DNA from: an uncultured Bacteroides sp.
GTDB taxonomy: Bacteria; Bacteroidota; Bacteroidia; Bacteroidales; Bacteroidaceae
NCBI GenBank assembly: GCA_949300425.1
Contig: CASGED010000022.1
Coordinates: forward strand, 1 to 56,285
Reading direction: 5' to 3'
DNA length: 56,285 nt
Positions 8,413-17,217 of this stretch are shown here, piece after piece (the first letter of the stretch is position 1; the number at the start of each line of letters is the position of its first letter). Under the pieces are notes generated by a model. The model was not told the origin of the DNA. It saw nothing but the letters and a program-made list of their open reading frames with translations, and ran no database searches. The position numbers and the translations under genes are program-made.

Positions 8413-9120
8413 TTACTTATAAATCAAAAAGATGCAAGGAATCTTTGTCAAATCAGGCGTATGGCCTTTCCACTCCTTCATGGTGCGGGTATGGATGTAC
8501 TCGTTTTCGCAGGTGATGTTGGCGGCGATGCAAAGGCGTGTCTGCGGACGGCAATGCTGCAAAATGTCCTCCACCATTTTGTTGTTGCGATAAGGCGTTT
8601 CGATGAAGATTTGCGTCTGCTGCTCGGTGTAGGCACGTTGTTCCAACTGCTTCAACTTCTTGGCACGTTCAGCCGGCTCGATGGGCAGATACCCGTTGAA
8701 GGCAAAGCTTTGTCCGTTGAAACCTGAAGCCATGACGGAGAGGATAATGGACGAAGGACCGACTAACGGCGTTACCTTCAACCGCTTACGTTGGGCAATG
8801 GCTACGACATCCGCTCCCGGATCGGCCACGGCAGGACAACCCGCCTCGGAAATGACTCCCATAGACTGACCACCTTCCAATGGCTTCAGGTACCCGGAGA
8901 TATCTTCCGGCGAAGTATGCTTGTTCAGCGGATAGAATGTCAAGGTGTCGATGTCAATATCCTTATCCACTTTTTTCAGGAAACGACGAGCGGAGCGCAC
9001 ATCTTCCACAATGAAATGACGGATGTGTGAAAGGATATCTCTGTTATAAAGAGGTAATACCCGTTCCCAAGGCGTATCACCAAGGGTAACGGGCAAGAGA
9101 TAAAGAACGGGGTTATCCAT
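8413..9120 (-). CDS. Tetrapyrrole-methylase-family SAM methyltransferase, RsmI-like
   Basis: Member of the TP-methylase fold that includes RsmI, the 16S rRNA C1402 ribose 2'-O-methyltransferase. It opens with YLLPVTLGD, has SEAGCPAVADPG (SAM pocket) and GPSSIILSVMASGFNGQSF, all hallmarks of the RsmI branch. At 235 residues it lacks the C-terminal extension of E. coli RsmI (about 286). The start MDNPVLYLL at 9120 is preferred over an upstream ATG at 9135 because it overlaps the fabI stop by eight bases, an overlap typical of coupling. rRNA methylation is inferred; the exact target is not shown. Confidence 0.8.
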   Translation of the reverse strand: MDNPVLYLLPVTLGDTPWERVLPLYNRDILSHIRHFIVEDVRSARRFLKKVDKDIDIDTLTFYPLNKHTSPEDISGYLKPLEGGQSMGVISEAGCPAVADPGADVVAIAQRKRLKVTPLVGPSSIILSVMASGFNGQSFAFNGYLPIEPAERAKKLKQLEQRAYTEQQTQIFIETPYRNNKMVEDILQHCRPQTRLCIAANITCENEYIHTRTMKEWKGHTPDLTKIPCIFLIYK

Positions 9121-9970
9121 AGATAATGTTTCCATTCTCGTCCATGTATTCTTCCATACCTTTCTGATAGGTGTTCATGGCACGCAGGCTCATACCCATG
9201 CTTGAGAAACCGCCGTCGTGATAAAGGTTCTGCATGGTGACCTTGCGAGTCAAATCTGAGAACATCACGATGCAATAGTCGGCGCACTCATCAGCCGAAG
9301 CGTTGCCCAATGGAGACATGCGGTTGGCAAAGTCGAACAACTTGTCCATGCCTTTCACACCCGAACCGGCGGTTGTCATGGTAGGCGATTGGGAAATGGT
9401 GTTGACACGCACATTGTGCTCACGACCATAGATATAACCAAAACTGCGAGCGATGGACTCCAACAGCGCCTTGGCATCGGCCATGTCGTTGTAACCGAAG
9501 AACGTGCGTTGGGCGGCCACATAACTCAAGGCTACAATAGAGCCGTAATCGGCTATCGCGTTCAGCTTCTTGGCGCTTTGTATCATCTTGTGGAAAGACA
9601 TGGCGGAGATGTCCAATGTCTTGCTCAGCATATCATAATCCAAATCATCGTAGGTGCGTTTCTTACGCACATTGGGCGACATACCAATGGAGTGGAGCAC
9701 GAAGTCCACTTGTCCGCCCAGCACTTCCATCGAGCGCTTGAAGACATTCTCCAAATCGGCCACATTGGTGGCATCAGCAGGAATCACCTCGCAGTGCAAT
9801 TTCTCAGACAATGCGGAAACCTGCCCCATGCGGACAGCCACCGGAGTATTGGACAACGTGATAGTCGCCCCTTCTTCTACAGCTCTTTCCGCTACCTTCC
9901 AAGCAATGGACTGCTCATTCAGAGCACCGAAAACAATACCTTTTTTACCTTTTAATAAATTGTAACTCAT
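9113..9970 (-). CDS. fabI: Enoyl-[acyl-carrier-protein] reductase (NADH), FabI
   Basis: Reduces trans-2-enoyl-ACP in the last step of each fatty-acid elongation cycle; target of triclosan-type inhibitors. The 285-residue SDR protein has the divergent FabI N-terminal motif GKKGIVFGALNEQSIAW and the YX6K catalytic pair in GYNDMADAK rather than the classical YXXXK. It is slightly longer than E. coli FabI (262), with a C-terminal extension ending near ENGNIIYG. Its own promoter faces the GH28 gene. Confidence 0.95.
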   Translation of the reverse strand: MSYNLLKGKKGIVFGALNEQSIAWKVAERAVEEGATITLSNTPVAVRMGQVSALSEKLHCEVIPADATNVADLENVFKRSMEVLGGQVDFVLHSIGMSPNVRKKRTYDDLDYDMLSKTLDISAMSFHKMIQSAKKLNAIADYGSIVALSYVAAQRTFFGYNDMADAKALLESIARSFGYIYGREHNVRVNTISQSPTMTTAGSGVKGMDKLFDFANRMSPLGNASADECADYCIVMFSDLTRKVTMQNLYHDGGFSSMGMSLRAMNTYQKGMEEYMDENGNIIYG

Positions 9971-9995
9971 ACCTATTTGTTATAAAATTGCGCTG

Positions 9996-10003
9996 CAAAG
10001 GTA
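9996..10003 (-). promoter_or_regulatory. Predicted -7 box of fabI promoter
   Basis: Minus strand TACCTTTG, a perfect TAnnTTTG, lies 26 bases before the fabI ATG. A TTCG at 10026-10029 lies 22 bp upstream, slightly far for a -33 box. Confidence 0.55.
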
Positions 10004-10110
10004 GGAAGTTTATCCGGAAGTACCCCGAAAAAAGGGGAAGAAAAACACTCTGATGACAAAAAATACACCTAAACCAACAAATAATACACACCAAATAGGG
10101 AAGATAGGAA

Positions 10111-10118
10111 TATTTTTG
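10111..10118 (+). promoter_or_regulatory. Predicted -7 box of the GH28 promoter
   Basis: TATTTTTG fits TAnnTTTG and lies 30 bases before the ATG at 10148. The -33 region has no TTTG match. Confidence 0.45.
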
Positions 10119-10147
10119 CCGACAAGAAATATTTAAAGGTATCACGA

Positions 10148-11719
10148 ATGAACACACTTATTGAAAAGTTAGGAACACTTGCGATGCTGGCTATGCTGCT
10201 GACCTCATGCTCGCACACGACTTCCACACAGCCGACAAACTGTACGGACCATAGTATCTATGAAGGCTTGCCTTTCGACATGCCTCAAGTAGAACGGCCA
10301 TCTTTCCCCGACTACACGGTTAATATCAAGGACTTCGGCGCCCAAGCGGACGGAAAGACACTGAACACGCAGGCCATCAACAAGGCCATTCGGGAAGTGA
10401 GCGCCAAAGGCGGGGGTAAGGTTGTCATTCCCGAAGGCTTATGGTTGACAGGCCCTATCGTCTTGCTGGATAACGTCAACCTCTATACGGAGAAGAATGC
10501 ATTGGTCATATTTACCGATGATTTCAATGCCTACCCTATCATAGAAACGTCCTTCGAAGGACTGGAAACCCGCCGCTGCCAATCACCTATCTCAGCACGA
10601 AACGTAGAGAATATAGCCATCACAGGACACGGTGTGTTCGATGGATCGGGAGATAGTTGGCGCCCGGTCAAGAAAGGGAAAATGACCTCTTCGCAATGGC
10701 AATCGCTGATAAGTTCAGGCGGTGTGGTGGAAAAGGACGTATGGTATCCTACGCCCGGCTCGCTGAAAGGCGCCAAAGCCTGCAAGGAATTCAATACGCC
10801 CGAAGGCATTGAGACGGACGAAGAATGGAACGAGATACGCCCTTGGCTGCGCCCGGTATTGCTGAACATCGTCAAGAGCAAGAAGATCCTGTTAGAGGGA
10901 GTTACGTTCAAGAACTCGCCCGCTTGGTGCCTGCACCCTCTTTCATGTGAACACATCACCATCAACAACGTGAAGGTATTCAATCCGTGGTACTCGCAAA
11001 ACGGCGACGCACTTGATTTGGAATCCTGTAACTACGCACTGATAACCAATAACATCTTTGATGCTGGAGATGATGCTATCTGCATCAAGTCTGGCAAGGA
11101 TGAGGACGGACGCAAGCGCGGAGAACCTTGCCAAAATGTCATTGTAAAGAACAACATCGTGTTGCACGGCCACGGCGGTTTCGTAGTGGGTAGCGAGATG
11201 TCCGGTGGCGTGAAAAATATCTATGTTTCCGACTGCACGTTCTTAGGTACAGACGTAGGCCTCCGTTTTAAGAGCACACGCGGACGGGGAGGAGTGGTAG
11301 AGAACATCTATATCAACCGTATCAACATGATAGACATTCCCCATGAAGCGCTCCTGTTTGACCTCTTCTACGGAGGCAAAGGTGCCGGCGAAGAGAGTGA
11401 AGCAGACTTGGCCAAGCGCATGAAAGCCACCATTCCGCCGGTTACCGAAGAAACCCCTTCTTTCCGGGACATTTACATTACGAACATAGCCGCCACTAAT
11501 GTTGGCCGTGCCATGTTCTTCAACGGATTGCCTGAAATGCCTATCCGAAATGTACACATCAAAGACGTAATCATCAATAATGCACAGAAAGGTATCGTCA
11601 TCAGCCAAGGCGAAAATGTCACCATTGACAACGCCCAAGTGGAAACGGCAGGCAAGACTTTGGACGTAAAAAATTCAAAGAATGTGAAAGTGAACGGACA
11701 AATGTATCAAGGAGAGTAA
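10148..11719 (+). CDS. Glycoside hydrolase family 28 lipoprotein (polygalacturonase-like)
   Basis: Predicted to hydrolyse galacturonan-type pectin linkages. A lipoprotein signal with lipobox LTSC (C21) suggests anchoring in an outer or inner membrane leaflet. A pectate-lyase-3 style N terminus (DFGAQADGKTLNTQAINKAI, about 62-81) leads into a right-handed beta-helix. All four GH28 signatures are present: N285-G-D287, D308-D309 (AGDDA), H342 (GHGG) and R373-F-K375. The length of 523 residues matches the Bacteroidetes GH28 lipoproteins. No SusC/SusD pair or other pectinase is adjacent, so it is not in a visible polysaccharide utilisation locus. The exact substrate (homogalacturonan, rhamnogalacturonan or xylogalacturonan) cannot be read from sequence. 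Confidence 0.92.
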   Translation: MNTLIEKLGTLAMLAMLLTSCSHTTSTQPTNCTDHSIYEGLPFDMPQVERPSFPDYTVNIKDFGAQADGKTLNTQAINKAIREVSAKGGGKVVIPEGLWLTGPIVLLDNVNLYTEKNALVIFTDDFNAYPIIETSFEGLETRRCQSPISARNVENIAITGHGVFDGSGDSWRPVKKGKMTSSQWQSLISSGGVVEKDVWYPTPGSLKGAKACKEFNTPEGIETDEEWNEIRPWLRPVLLNIVKSKKILLEGVTFKNSPAWCLHPLSCEHITINNVKVFNPWYSQNGDALDLESCNYALITNNIFDAGDDAICIKSGKDEDGRKRGEPCQNVIVKNNIVLHGHGGFVVGSEMSGGVKNIYVSDCTFLGTDVGLRFKSTRGRGGVVENIYINRINMIDIPHEALLFDLFYGGKGAGEESEADLAKRMKATIPPVTEETPSFRDIYITNIAATNVGRAMFFNGLPEMPIRNVHIKDVIINNAQKGIVISQGENVTIDNAQVETAGKTLDVKNSKNVKVNGQMYQGE

Positions 11720-11729
11720 GAGGCTGTTT

Positions 11730-12662
11730 CTACAGCATCCCGCGTGCAATTTCCGCGTCTTGATGAAGTTGGGCCACCAATTCTTCTACAGAGGCAAATT
11801 TTCGTTCGGAACGGATGCGCTGCACAAAGAAAAGTCTTAAAGAATGGTTATAGATATCTGATTTAAAGTCGAATATATGCGCTTCGATAGTGGCGTTCGC
11901 GCCATTATCGAACGTAGGACGACAACCGATGTTGAGCATGCCACCATAAATGCAGCCATCCACTTCGACACGGACAGCATAGACGCCACGAGCGGGTATA
12001 ATCTTACACTCGTCGTTCACTTGAAGATTGGCCGTGGGATAGCCGATGCGACGGCCCATGCGGAAACCTCCCACCACGATGCCGTTCAAGAAATAGGGAT
12101 AGCCCAAATACCGAGCAGCCGAAGCCACATCGCCTTCGCGCAACAAACGACGGACACTGGACGAGCAGACAGGCAACGGACAATCCGATGTCGGCAGATG
12201 ATAAGCCTCAGCGGGTAGTACTTCCATTCCCAATTCGTGCCCGTAACGCACATAGTCATCGAAACCCTCGCTCCGACCGTGCCCAAAACGATGGTCATAA
12301 CCGATAACCAACGCCCGGATAGCATATTGCCCGTGCAACATCTCCATAAATTGACGGGCGGACAGAGCTGCCAACTCCGGCGTAAAATCCAGCAAAACAC
12401 AACGGTCGATGCCAGTTTGCGCCAATAGCTCCAGCTTCTCATTGCAGGTAGTCAGTAATTCGGGATGAAAATCGGGATGCATTACGGCACGCGGATGCTC
12501 GGGAAACGTAATCACCGCTGATGCCAAGCCTCGCAAAGCAGCCGCCTCACGCACTTGCCTTATCAGGAAACGATGCCCGCCATGTACACCATCGAAAAAT
12601 CCGATGGTAGCTACCGCCGGAGACAAATCTTTCTCTTCCGCTATGTCATGAATCAGCCGCAC
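11730..12662 (-). CDS. ribF: Bifunctional riboflavin kinase / FAD synthetase
   Basis: Makes FMN and then FAD from riboflavin. The N-terminal FAD synthetase domain (about 1-180) has the nucleotidyltransferase motif GFFDGVHGGHRFLI and the ISSTxxR-like segment CSSSVRRLL. The C-terminal flavokinase domain (about 185-310) has GRRIGYPTANL and the GxYxVR strand GVYAVRVEV. Length 310 is standard. It overlaps the upstream HAD gene by ten bases and ends 10 bases from the convergent GH28 gene. Confidence 0.95.
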   Translation of the reverse strand: MRLIHDIAEEKDLSPAVATIGFFDGVHGGHRFLIRQVREAAALRGLASAVITFPEHPRAVMHPDFHPELLTTCNEKLELLAQTGIDRCVLLDFTPELAALSARQFMEMLHGQYAIRALVIGYDHRFGHGRSEGFDDYVRYGHELGMEVLPAEAYHLPTSDCPLPVCSSSVRRLLREGDVASAARYLGYPYFLNGIVVGGFRMGRRIGYPTANLQVNDECKIIPARGVYAVRVEVDGCIYGGMLNIGCRPTFDNGANATIEAHIFDFKSDIYNHSLRLFFVQRIRSERKFASVEELVAQLHQDAEIARGML

Positions 12663-13288
12663 GTATTCTCCGCTTTAAATATAGGCCGCCAGTCTTCACA
12701 AAGTTGGGGCATGTAGGTACGAATGCCTAATGCCTGAGCGGCACGGCAATTACTTTCCGCATCGTCTATAAAAAGAGTCTCAGAAGGAGTCAAACCGGTT
12801 TCGGCTATCACCCGGCGGAAGATTTCCTCATCGGGCTTGACCAATTTCATTTCGTAGGACAGGAAAATGCGGTCGAAGAAGTCCTCCACCCGATGGCCCC
12901 GGTAATTGAAGGCGTGTTCGAGTGCCCATTGCCAGTGGATGCCGTTGGTGTTGCTCAGCAAATACATCGTATAGCGACGGCGCAACTCCAGCAGAAAATC
13001 CAGTTTATAAGCAGGGACACCTATCAGGAAGCTATTCCATGCTGCATCTATTTGCGCATCGGTAACGGGATGAGGAATACGTTTATGTATCTCCGCCCGA
13101 AACTCTTCATCCGACAGCAACCCTTTCTCGTGTTGCAAGAAAAAATCGTGCTGATGGCACATGTCGAGCATGGACTCCACATCCGGAAGCCCAAGCCCGA
13201 CAAAACTATCTATACAACGCTGACGGTCGAGGTCAATCAGCACACCGCCAAAGTCGATAATCAGTGTCTTTATGCCTTGCAAATTCAT
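12653..13288 (-). CDS. HAD-superfamily hydrolase, subfamily IA
   Basis: Small-molecule phosphatase of the YihX/FMN-phosphatase type. Motif I is DFGGVLIDLD with nucleophile D12, motif II is LLSNTN, motif III is the lysine in MKLVKPDEEIF, and motif IV is FIDDAESN. A helical cap lies between motifs I and II; total length is 211. It overlaps ribF by ten bases and follows the calcium ATPase by three, so the three are co-transcribed. The coupling to ribF makes a flavin-mononucleotide or sugar-phosphate substrate plausible, but this is inference from context only. Confidence 0.85.
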   Translation of the reverse strand: MNLQGIKTLIIDFGGVLIDLDRQRCIDSFVGLGLPDVESMLDMCHQHDFFLQHEKGLLSDEEFRAEIHKRIPHPVTDAQIDAAWNSFLIGVPAYKLDFLLELRRRYTMYLLSNTNGIHWQWALEHAFNYRGHRVEDFFDRIFLSYEMKLVKPDEEIFRRVIAETGLTPSETLFIDDAESNCRAAQALGIRTYMPQLCEDWRPIFKAENTCG

Positions 13289-13291
13289 CGT

Positions 13292-15976
13292 TTACTTCTT
13301 TTGACGCATACGTTGTATCCAACGCACAAGCTCTCCCGCCCATAATACCAACGAGGAAGAAGCGATAATCTGCACCCATGTCAACCAGTCAAGCGGCTCG
13401 GTGCGGAATACGGCGCCACCGAACTGTACAATGAGGAACTGCCCTATCAGGATAGCTAACACGATGAACTCCATGCCGTAGGACTTGGAGATGCCTTTGA
13501 AGGCCGAATCCGTCGTGCCGAACACGCGTGCGTTGAACAAGTTCCAGAATTGCAGCATCACGAAGAAGGTGAAGAAGATGGTCAGCTCGCGCACGCTCAG
13601 ACTGTCTTGCTCGAAATAGAAAAGCAAGCCCAACAGGACAATCGAGAAAATAAGGCCTACGCCGAATATCATCTCGCGCATCGCCTTGGTGATGATAAAG
13701 TCGGTGCGTTTGCGGGGCTTTTCCTTCATCACGCTTTCACTGGGCGGGATGGAAGCCAAAGCCAAGGCGGCAAAAGTATCCATGATGAGGTTCACCCAAA
13801 GCATCTGTGTCACAGTAAGGGGCAGTTCGGTGCCCACCAACGAGCCGAGCAACACGATGAACAGGGCTACAAAATTGATAGTCAGTTGGAAGACGATAAA
13901 TCGCTGAATATTCTTGTAAAGCGAACGTCCCCACATCACAGCCGTGCCGATGCTGTTGAACGAGTCGTCCATCAAGGTGATGTCACTCGCCTCCTTGGCT
14001 ACGGACGTACCTGTACCCATCGAAAGGCCTACCTGCGCATGATTCAACGCGGGGGCATCGTTCGTACCATCGCCTGTCACGGCCACTACGGCACCTTTCT
14101 GTTGGAGCAATTGCACCAAACGTTGCTTATCCGTAGGACGGGCACGCGACATGATTTTCAAATCCATCACACGCTCCAACGCTTCTTCATCGCTCAAGGC
14201 GGCAAAGTCTGCGCCGGTGATACGGTTGCGTTCCGTGTCTTCGGGCTTCCAGAGGCCTATCTGGCGGGCAATCTCGGTGGCCGTGCCCGGCGTGTCACCC
14301 GTCACAATCTTCACACTAATGCCGGCCGACTGGCACTTCTGCACAGCGGCAGGCACATCGGGACGGATGGGGTCGCTGATAGCGGCAACACCCAAGAAGG
14401 AAAGGTCATTGTCAGAAACCAAGGCGGCACAATCGCGCGTCTCGTTTTCATCCACTATCTTATAGGCAAAGCCCAAGGTACGCATGGCCATGTTCTGATA
14501 AGCCAGCAATTGGGCGTCCACGGTGGGGCGATATTCCGAAGCCGATACCCGTTTGTTGTCTTCCAACACCACGTCCTTGCACTTACCCAACACGATTTCG
14601 GGAGCACCTTTCACATAAAGCACGCGCTTGTCCATCAACGGAGATTGCACCAACGTGGCCATGAACTTACGTTCGGTGGAGAATGTCAGTTGGTCGATAA
14701 CCTGCGCTTCCTCACGCATTTTCAAATAATCCTGCCCTTGCTTGTTAAGCCAAAGCAACAGGGCGACCTCCGTCGGATTGCCCACACCCTTGGCCTTCTC
14801 GCCGGGAGCGGTCTCTTCCAGGAAAGCGGTGGAGTTGACGCTGATGCCTTCCTTCACCAAACGGCTTAATTCATCATCGGCCAAATCACTCCGGTTCTTC
14901 AATCCATAGAAGCTGGCTTCGTGTATCTGCATTTGGTTTTGGGTCAGCGTACCCGTCTTGTCGGTGCAGATAACGGTGATGGCGCCCATCGTCTCGCAAG
15001 CGTGCATCTTGCGCACTAAGTTGTTGGTAGAGAGCATACGCCGCATGTTCAGGGCCAAACTCAGCGTCACGCTCATCGGGAGTCCTTCGGGCACCGCCAC
15101 AACTATCAGCGTCACGGCCATCATGAAATACTTCAGCGTAGCCTGCAAGGCGGGCAGCCAGTCGGAGAAGGTTTGGAAAGAACCGAAATCGTAAAAGAGT
15201 ATCACATCCTTAATAAAGAAGATGGCAAACGCCAGTCCTGCGGCCGTGAAGCCAATCTTCCCTATCAAGTTGGCCAGCTTGGTCAATTGTATATTAAGAG
15301 GTGTAGGCTCGGTGCTTTGCTCGGTGCTTTGACGGGCCACCTTACCAATCTCGGTCGCATCGCCCACAGCGTCTACACGCATCATGCCGTGCCCGTCTAC
15401 CACTGTCGTGCCACGCAGCACACGATTGGAAGCGTAAGTGGCTTCGGGGTCGAAGTCAGCTCCCACCGTAGTCTTCGACACCACCGGCTCACCGGTCAGG
15501 TTCGACTCGTTCACTTGCAGAGAAACAGCTTCCAGCAAATCACCATCGGCGGGCATCTCCTCGCCCGTCTCCAATATCACCACATCACCCACCACAACAT
15601 CTTTGCGGGGCACTTCCTGCACATGTCCGTTGCGGATGACTTTCACGCGCGTCTCCTCGTTGACAGCGTTCAGCAGGTCGAATTTCTTATTGGCATCATA
15701 CTCAAAGAAGAAACCTATGCCGGTGGCCAGCAGGATGGCGGCAATGATACCGATTGTCTCGGCATACTCATTTTCTACAATGGAAATGGCCAACGAGAAC
15801 AATGCCGCCACCAACAATACTTTTACTACAGGGTCTTGAAATTTCTCCAGATAAAGCCTCAGCAGCGAAGGCCGCTTGGGAGGAGTCAACAGATTGACGC
15901 CGTGCTCGGCACGACTACGAATCACCTCTTCATCGGTGAGGCCTACATGATTGACATTTTCTTTCATTTCAGTCAT
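13292..15976 (-). CDS. Calcium-translocating P-type ATPase, PMCA/SERCA-like
   Basis: P2 cation pump exporting calcium from the cytoplasm. The 894 residues contain a cation-ATPase N-terminal domain, TGEP (161-164, actuator loop), membrane motif PEGLP (296-300), phosphorylation site D339 in CTDKTGTLT, hinge TGDGTNDAPAL and a C-terminal group of membrane segments. The calcium-binding M6 region (NLIMDTFAALALA) matches PMCA-type bacterial pumps, and no heavy-metal domain is present. An alternative start three codons in (MKENVNH, 15967) is equally possible. It heads a unit with the HAD and ribF genes. Confidence 0.9.
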   Translation of the reverse strand: MTEMKENVNHVGLTDEEVIRSRAEHGVNLLTPPKRPSLLRLYLEKFQDPVVKVLLVAALFSLAISIVENEYAETIGIIAAILLATGIGFFFEYDANKKFDLLNAVNEETRVKVIRNGHVQEVPRKDVVVGDVVILETGEEMPADGDLLEAVSLQVNESNLTGEPVVSKTTVGADFDPEATYASNRVLRGTTVVDGHGMMRVDAVGDATEIGKVARQSTEQSTEPTPLNIQLTKLANLIGKIGFTAAGLAFAIFFIKDVILFYDFGSFQTFSDWLPALQATLKYFMMAVTLIVVAVPEGLPMSVTLSLALNMRRMLSTNNLVRKMHACETMGAITVICTDKTGTLTQNQMQIHEASFYGLKNRSDLADDELSRLVKEGISVNSTAFLEETAPGEKAKGVGNPTEVALLLWLNKQGQDYLKMREEAQVIDQLTFSTERKFMATLVQSPLMDKRVLYVKGAPEIVLGKCKDVVLEDNKRVSASEYRPTVDAQLLAYQNMAMRTLGFAYKIVDENETRDCAALVSDNDLSFLGVAAISDPIRPDVPAAVQKCQSAGISVKIVTGDTPGTATEIARQIGLWKPEDTERNRITGADFAALSDEEALERVMDLKIMSRARPTDKQRLVQLLQQKGAVVAVTGDGTNDAPALNHAQVGLSMGTGTSVAKEASDITLMDDSFNSIGTAVMWGRSLYKNIQRFIVFQLTINFVALFIVLLGSLVGTELPLTVTQMLWVNLIMDTFAALALASIPPSESVMKEKPRKRTDFIITKAMREMIFGVGLIFSIVLLGLLFYFEQDSLSVRELTIFFTFFVMLQFWNLFNARVFGTTDSAFKGISKSYGMEFIVLAILIGQFLIVQFGGAVFRTEPLDWLTWVQIIASSSLVLWAGELVRWIQRMRQKK

Positions 15977-15992
15977 CTTTGGTTAGTTGGCG

Positions 15993-16000
15993 CAAAAATA
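15993..16000 (-). promoter_or_regulatory. Predicted -7 box of the Ca-ATPase/HAD/ribF unit
   Basis: Minus-strand TATTTTTG, fitting TAnnTTTG, lies 17 bases before the ATG at 15976. No clear -33 box is seen. Confidence 0.45.
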
Positions 16001-16027
16001 CAACAATAATTCCGACCATTCATCGGA

Positions 16028-16906
16028 TTAATGCTTTTTAAGGATGTCAGACCAGATTTTCTGCGCACTAATAAACGACTCAATTTCTCCCAACGCACCT
16101 ATTTCTTTAGGCAAGACAAACATATTATTGGGATTGGCATATTTTCTGAAATGGTCTTGAATCACCGAAATATCTAAATCATAAATACTCTTTTTTGTAT
16201 TGAACCCAACACGTTCAATATGGCATAGTTTCCAATCAGCCAAGGGATTGGTTCCTAATGTTTTTGAATATTTAGCTTCAGCATACTTCTTTGCCGAGAC
16301 AAACATCATTGGCAGTTGATTCTGTTGCAATAACTCTTTCATTCGAGCTAAAGTAAACACTTCACCTTTAAGCACCCGGCTAAATATCCAAATAGCAAAA
16401 GAATTATCAGCAATAATAATTTCACGCCCACTCGGATGAATGAAAGACTGCCCTTTTTTATGGGTTTCTTTACGAACAATCAGGGGCATATTCTTGTCTA
16501 CGACCCAATCTTCAATCATTTGTTCCCACTTTTTCAGTACTTCCTCATCCACTGTGGGATTGTTTTCCGACTGGCGCCACAACATCCCTATCTCCTTTAT
16601 CTTTTCCCGGATTTCATCCCCAACAAGATCCTTGGGACTATCCGCTACAACCGGTACATTGTCCGTAACGGACGCTGATATCAAAAACGGCATCGCTTTC
16701 TTAGGAAGGCTGGAATAACTATACCATCCAGCCTTTTGATAGCTTTCCGTTTTTACCACATTGGAAAACACACGGTAAAAATCTGCTTTTGTAAACATAA
16801 AAGTTCCTTTCGGCGTATGCACCATAAAAGAATCATTCGCGCCCAATGGTTCTATTACATCCGCCTTGAAACACAACCGAGTACTACTATATTCTATCAT
16901 AATCAT
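16028..16906 (-). CDS. Hypothetical protein, AT-rich orphan
   Basis: A 292-residue soluble protein I do not recognise; it has no signal peptide or membrane segment. The N-terminal part (about 1-75) reads like a small mixed domain (FMFTKADFYRVFSNVVK). The middle is lysine/glutamate-rich helix (about 95-150). The C-terminal third holds WKLCHIERVGF and, after a helix, HFRKYANPNNMFVLPKE and a GALGE turn. The conserved-looking His and Asn/Asn-Met-Phe vaguely recall HNH-type nuclease cores, but the match is too weak to assign. GC is about 38 percent by row counts, against over 50 percent in its neighbours, and a MITE-like palindrome lies immediately upstream, so acquisition by transfer is likely. 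A start two codons later (16900) is possible. Confidence 0.7.
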   Translation of the reverse strand: MIMIEYSSTRLCFKADVIEPLGANDSFMVHTPKGTFMFTKADFYRVFSNVVKTESYQKAGWYSYSSLPKKAMPFLISASVTDNVPVVADSPKDLVGDEIREKIKEIGMLWRQSENNPTVDEEVLKKWEQMIEDWVVDKNMPLIVRKETHKKGQSFIHPSGREIIIADNSFAIWIFSRVLKGEVFTLARMKELLQQNQLPMMFVSAKKYAEAKYSKTLGTNPLADWKLCHIERVGFNTKKSIYDLDISVIQDHFRKYANPNNMFVLPKEIGALGEIESFISAQKIWSDILKKH

Positions 16907-16950
16907 AAGTAATTAATCATATTTAGTTTATACTATAAATGGGAATTTAA

Positions 16951-17130
16951 ACCACTGATGAACACGGATTAAACGGGATGAGCACAGATGTATCTGTCAC
17001 CCTGAGCGTAGTCGAAGGGTCTCATGTAAGACCTCCTCATGCGCTACGTGAGATGTCTCGACAAGCTCCCTTAGACATGACAGATACCTTAAAATCCGTG
17101 TAAATCCGTACTATCTGTGTTATCTGTGGT
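16951..17130. repeat. Large imperfect palindrome, MITE/REP-like element
   Basis: The outer arms begin ACCACTGATGAACACGGATT and end with the related inverted segments ATCCGTG, ATCCGT and TATCTGTGGT. Inside, GTATCTGTCA (16990-16999) pairs perfectly with TGACAGATAC (17078-17087). The core carries CCCTGAGCGTAGTCGAAGGG and a diverged inverted counterpart. No coding capacity is visible. It resembles dispersed non-coding repeats common in Bacteroidetes genomes. Confidence 0.7.
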
Positions 17131-17217
17131 TCCCCCCGATAAATTATCATTTAATTTTGAACACTTACTTACAACGAATACATTATACAAAACAAAGGCA
17201 GAGCACAAACTCCCTCT
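17131..17217. other. Spacer between palindrome and CLC gene
   Basis: AT-rich 87 bases after the palindrome; no hairpin or gene seen. The CLC transcript must end here or continue into the palindrome, whose stem could act as a terminator. Confidence 0.35.

Noticed and set aside
13550-14869. 439-codon antisense frame over the Ca-ATPase gene
   Set aside because: His/Gln-rich translation with no fold features; the opposite strand carries an intact P-type ATPase.
16907-17217. Insertion sequence
   Set aside because: Inverted repeats are present but there is no transposase frame within or beside them; called a MITE/REP-like repeat instead.
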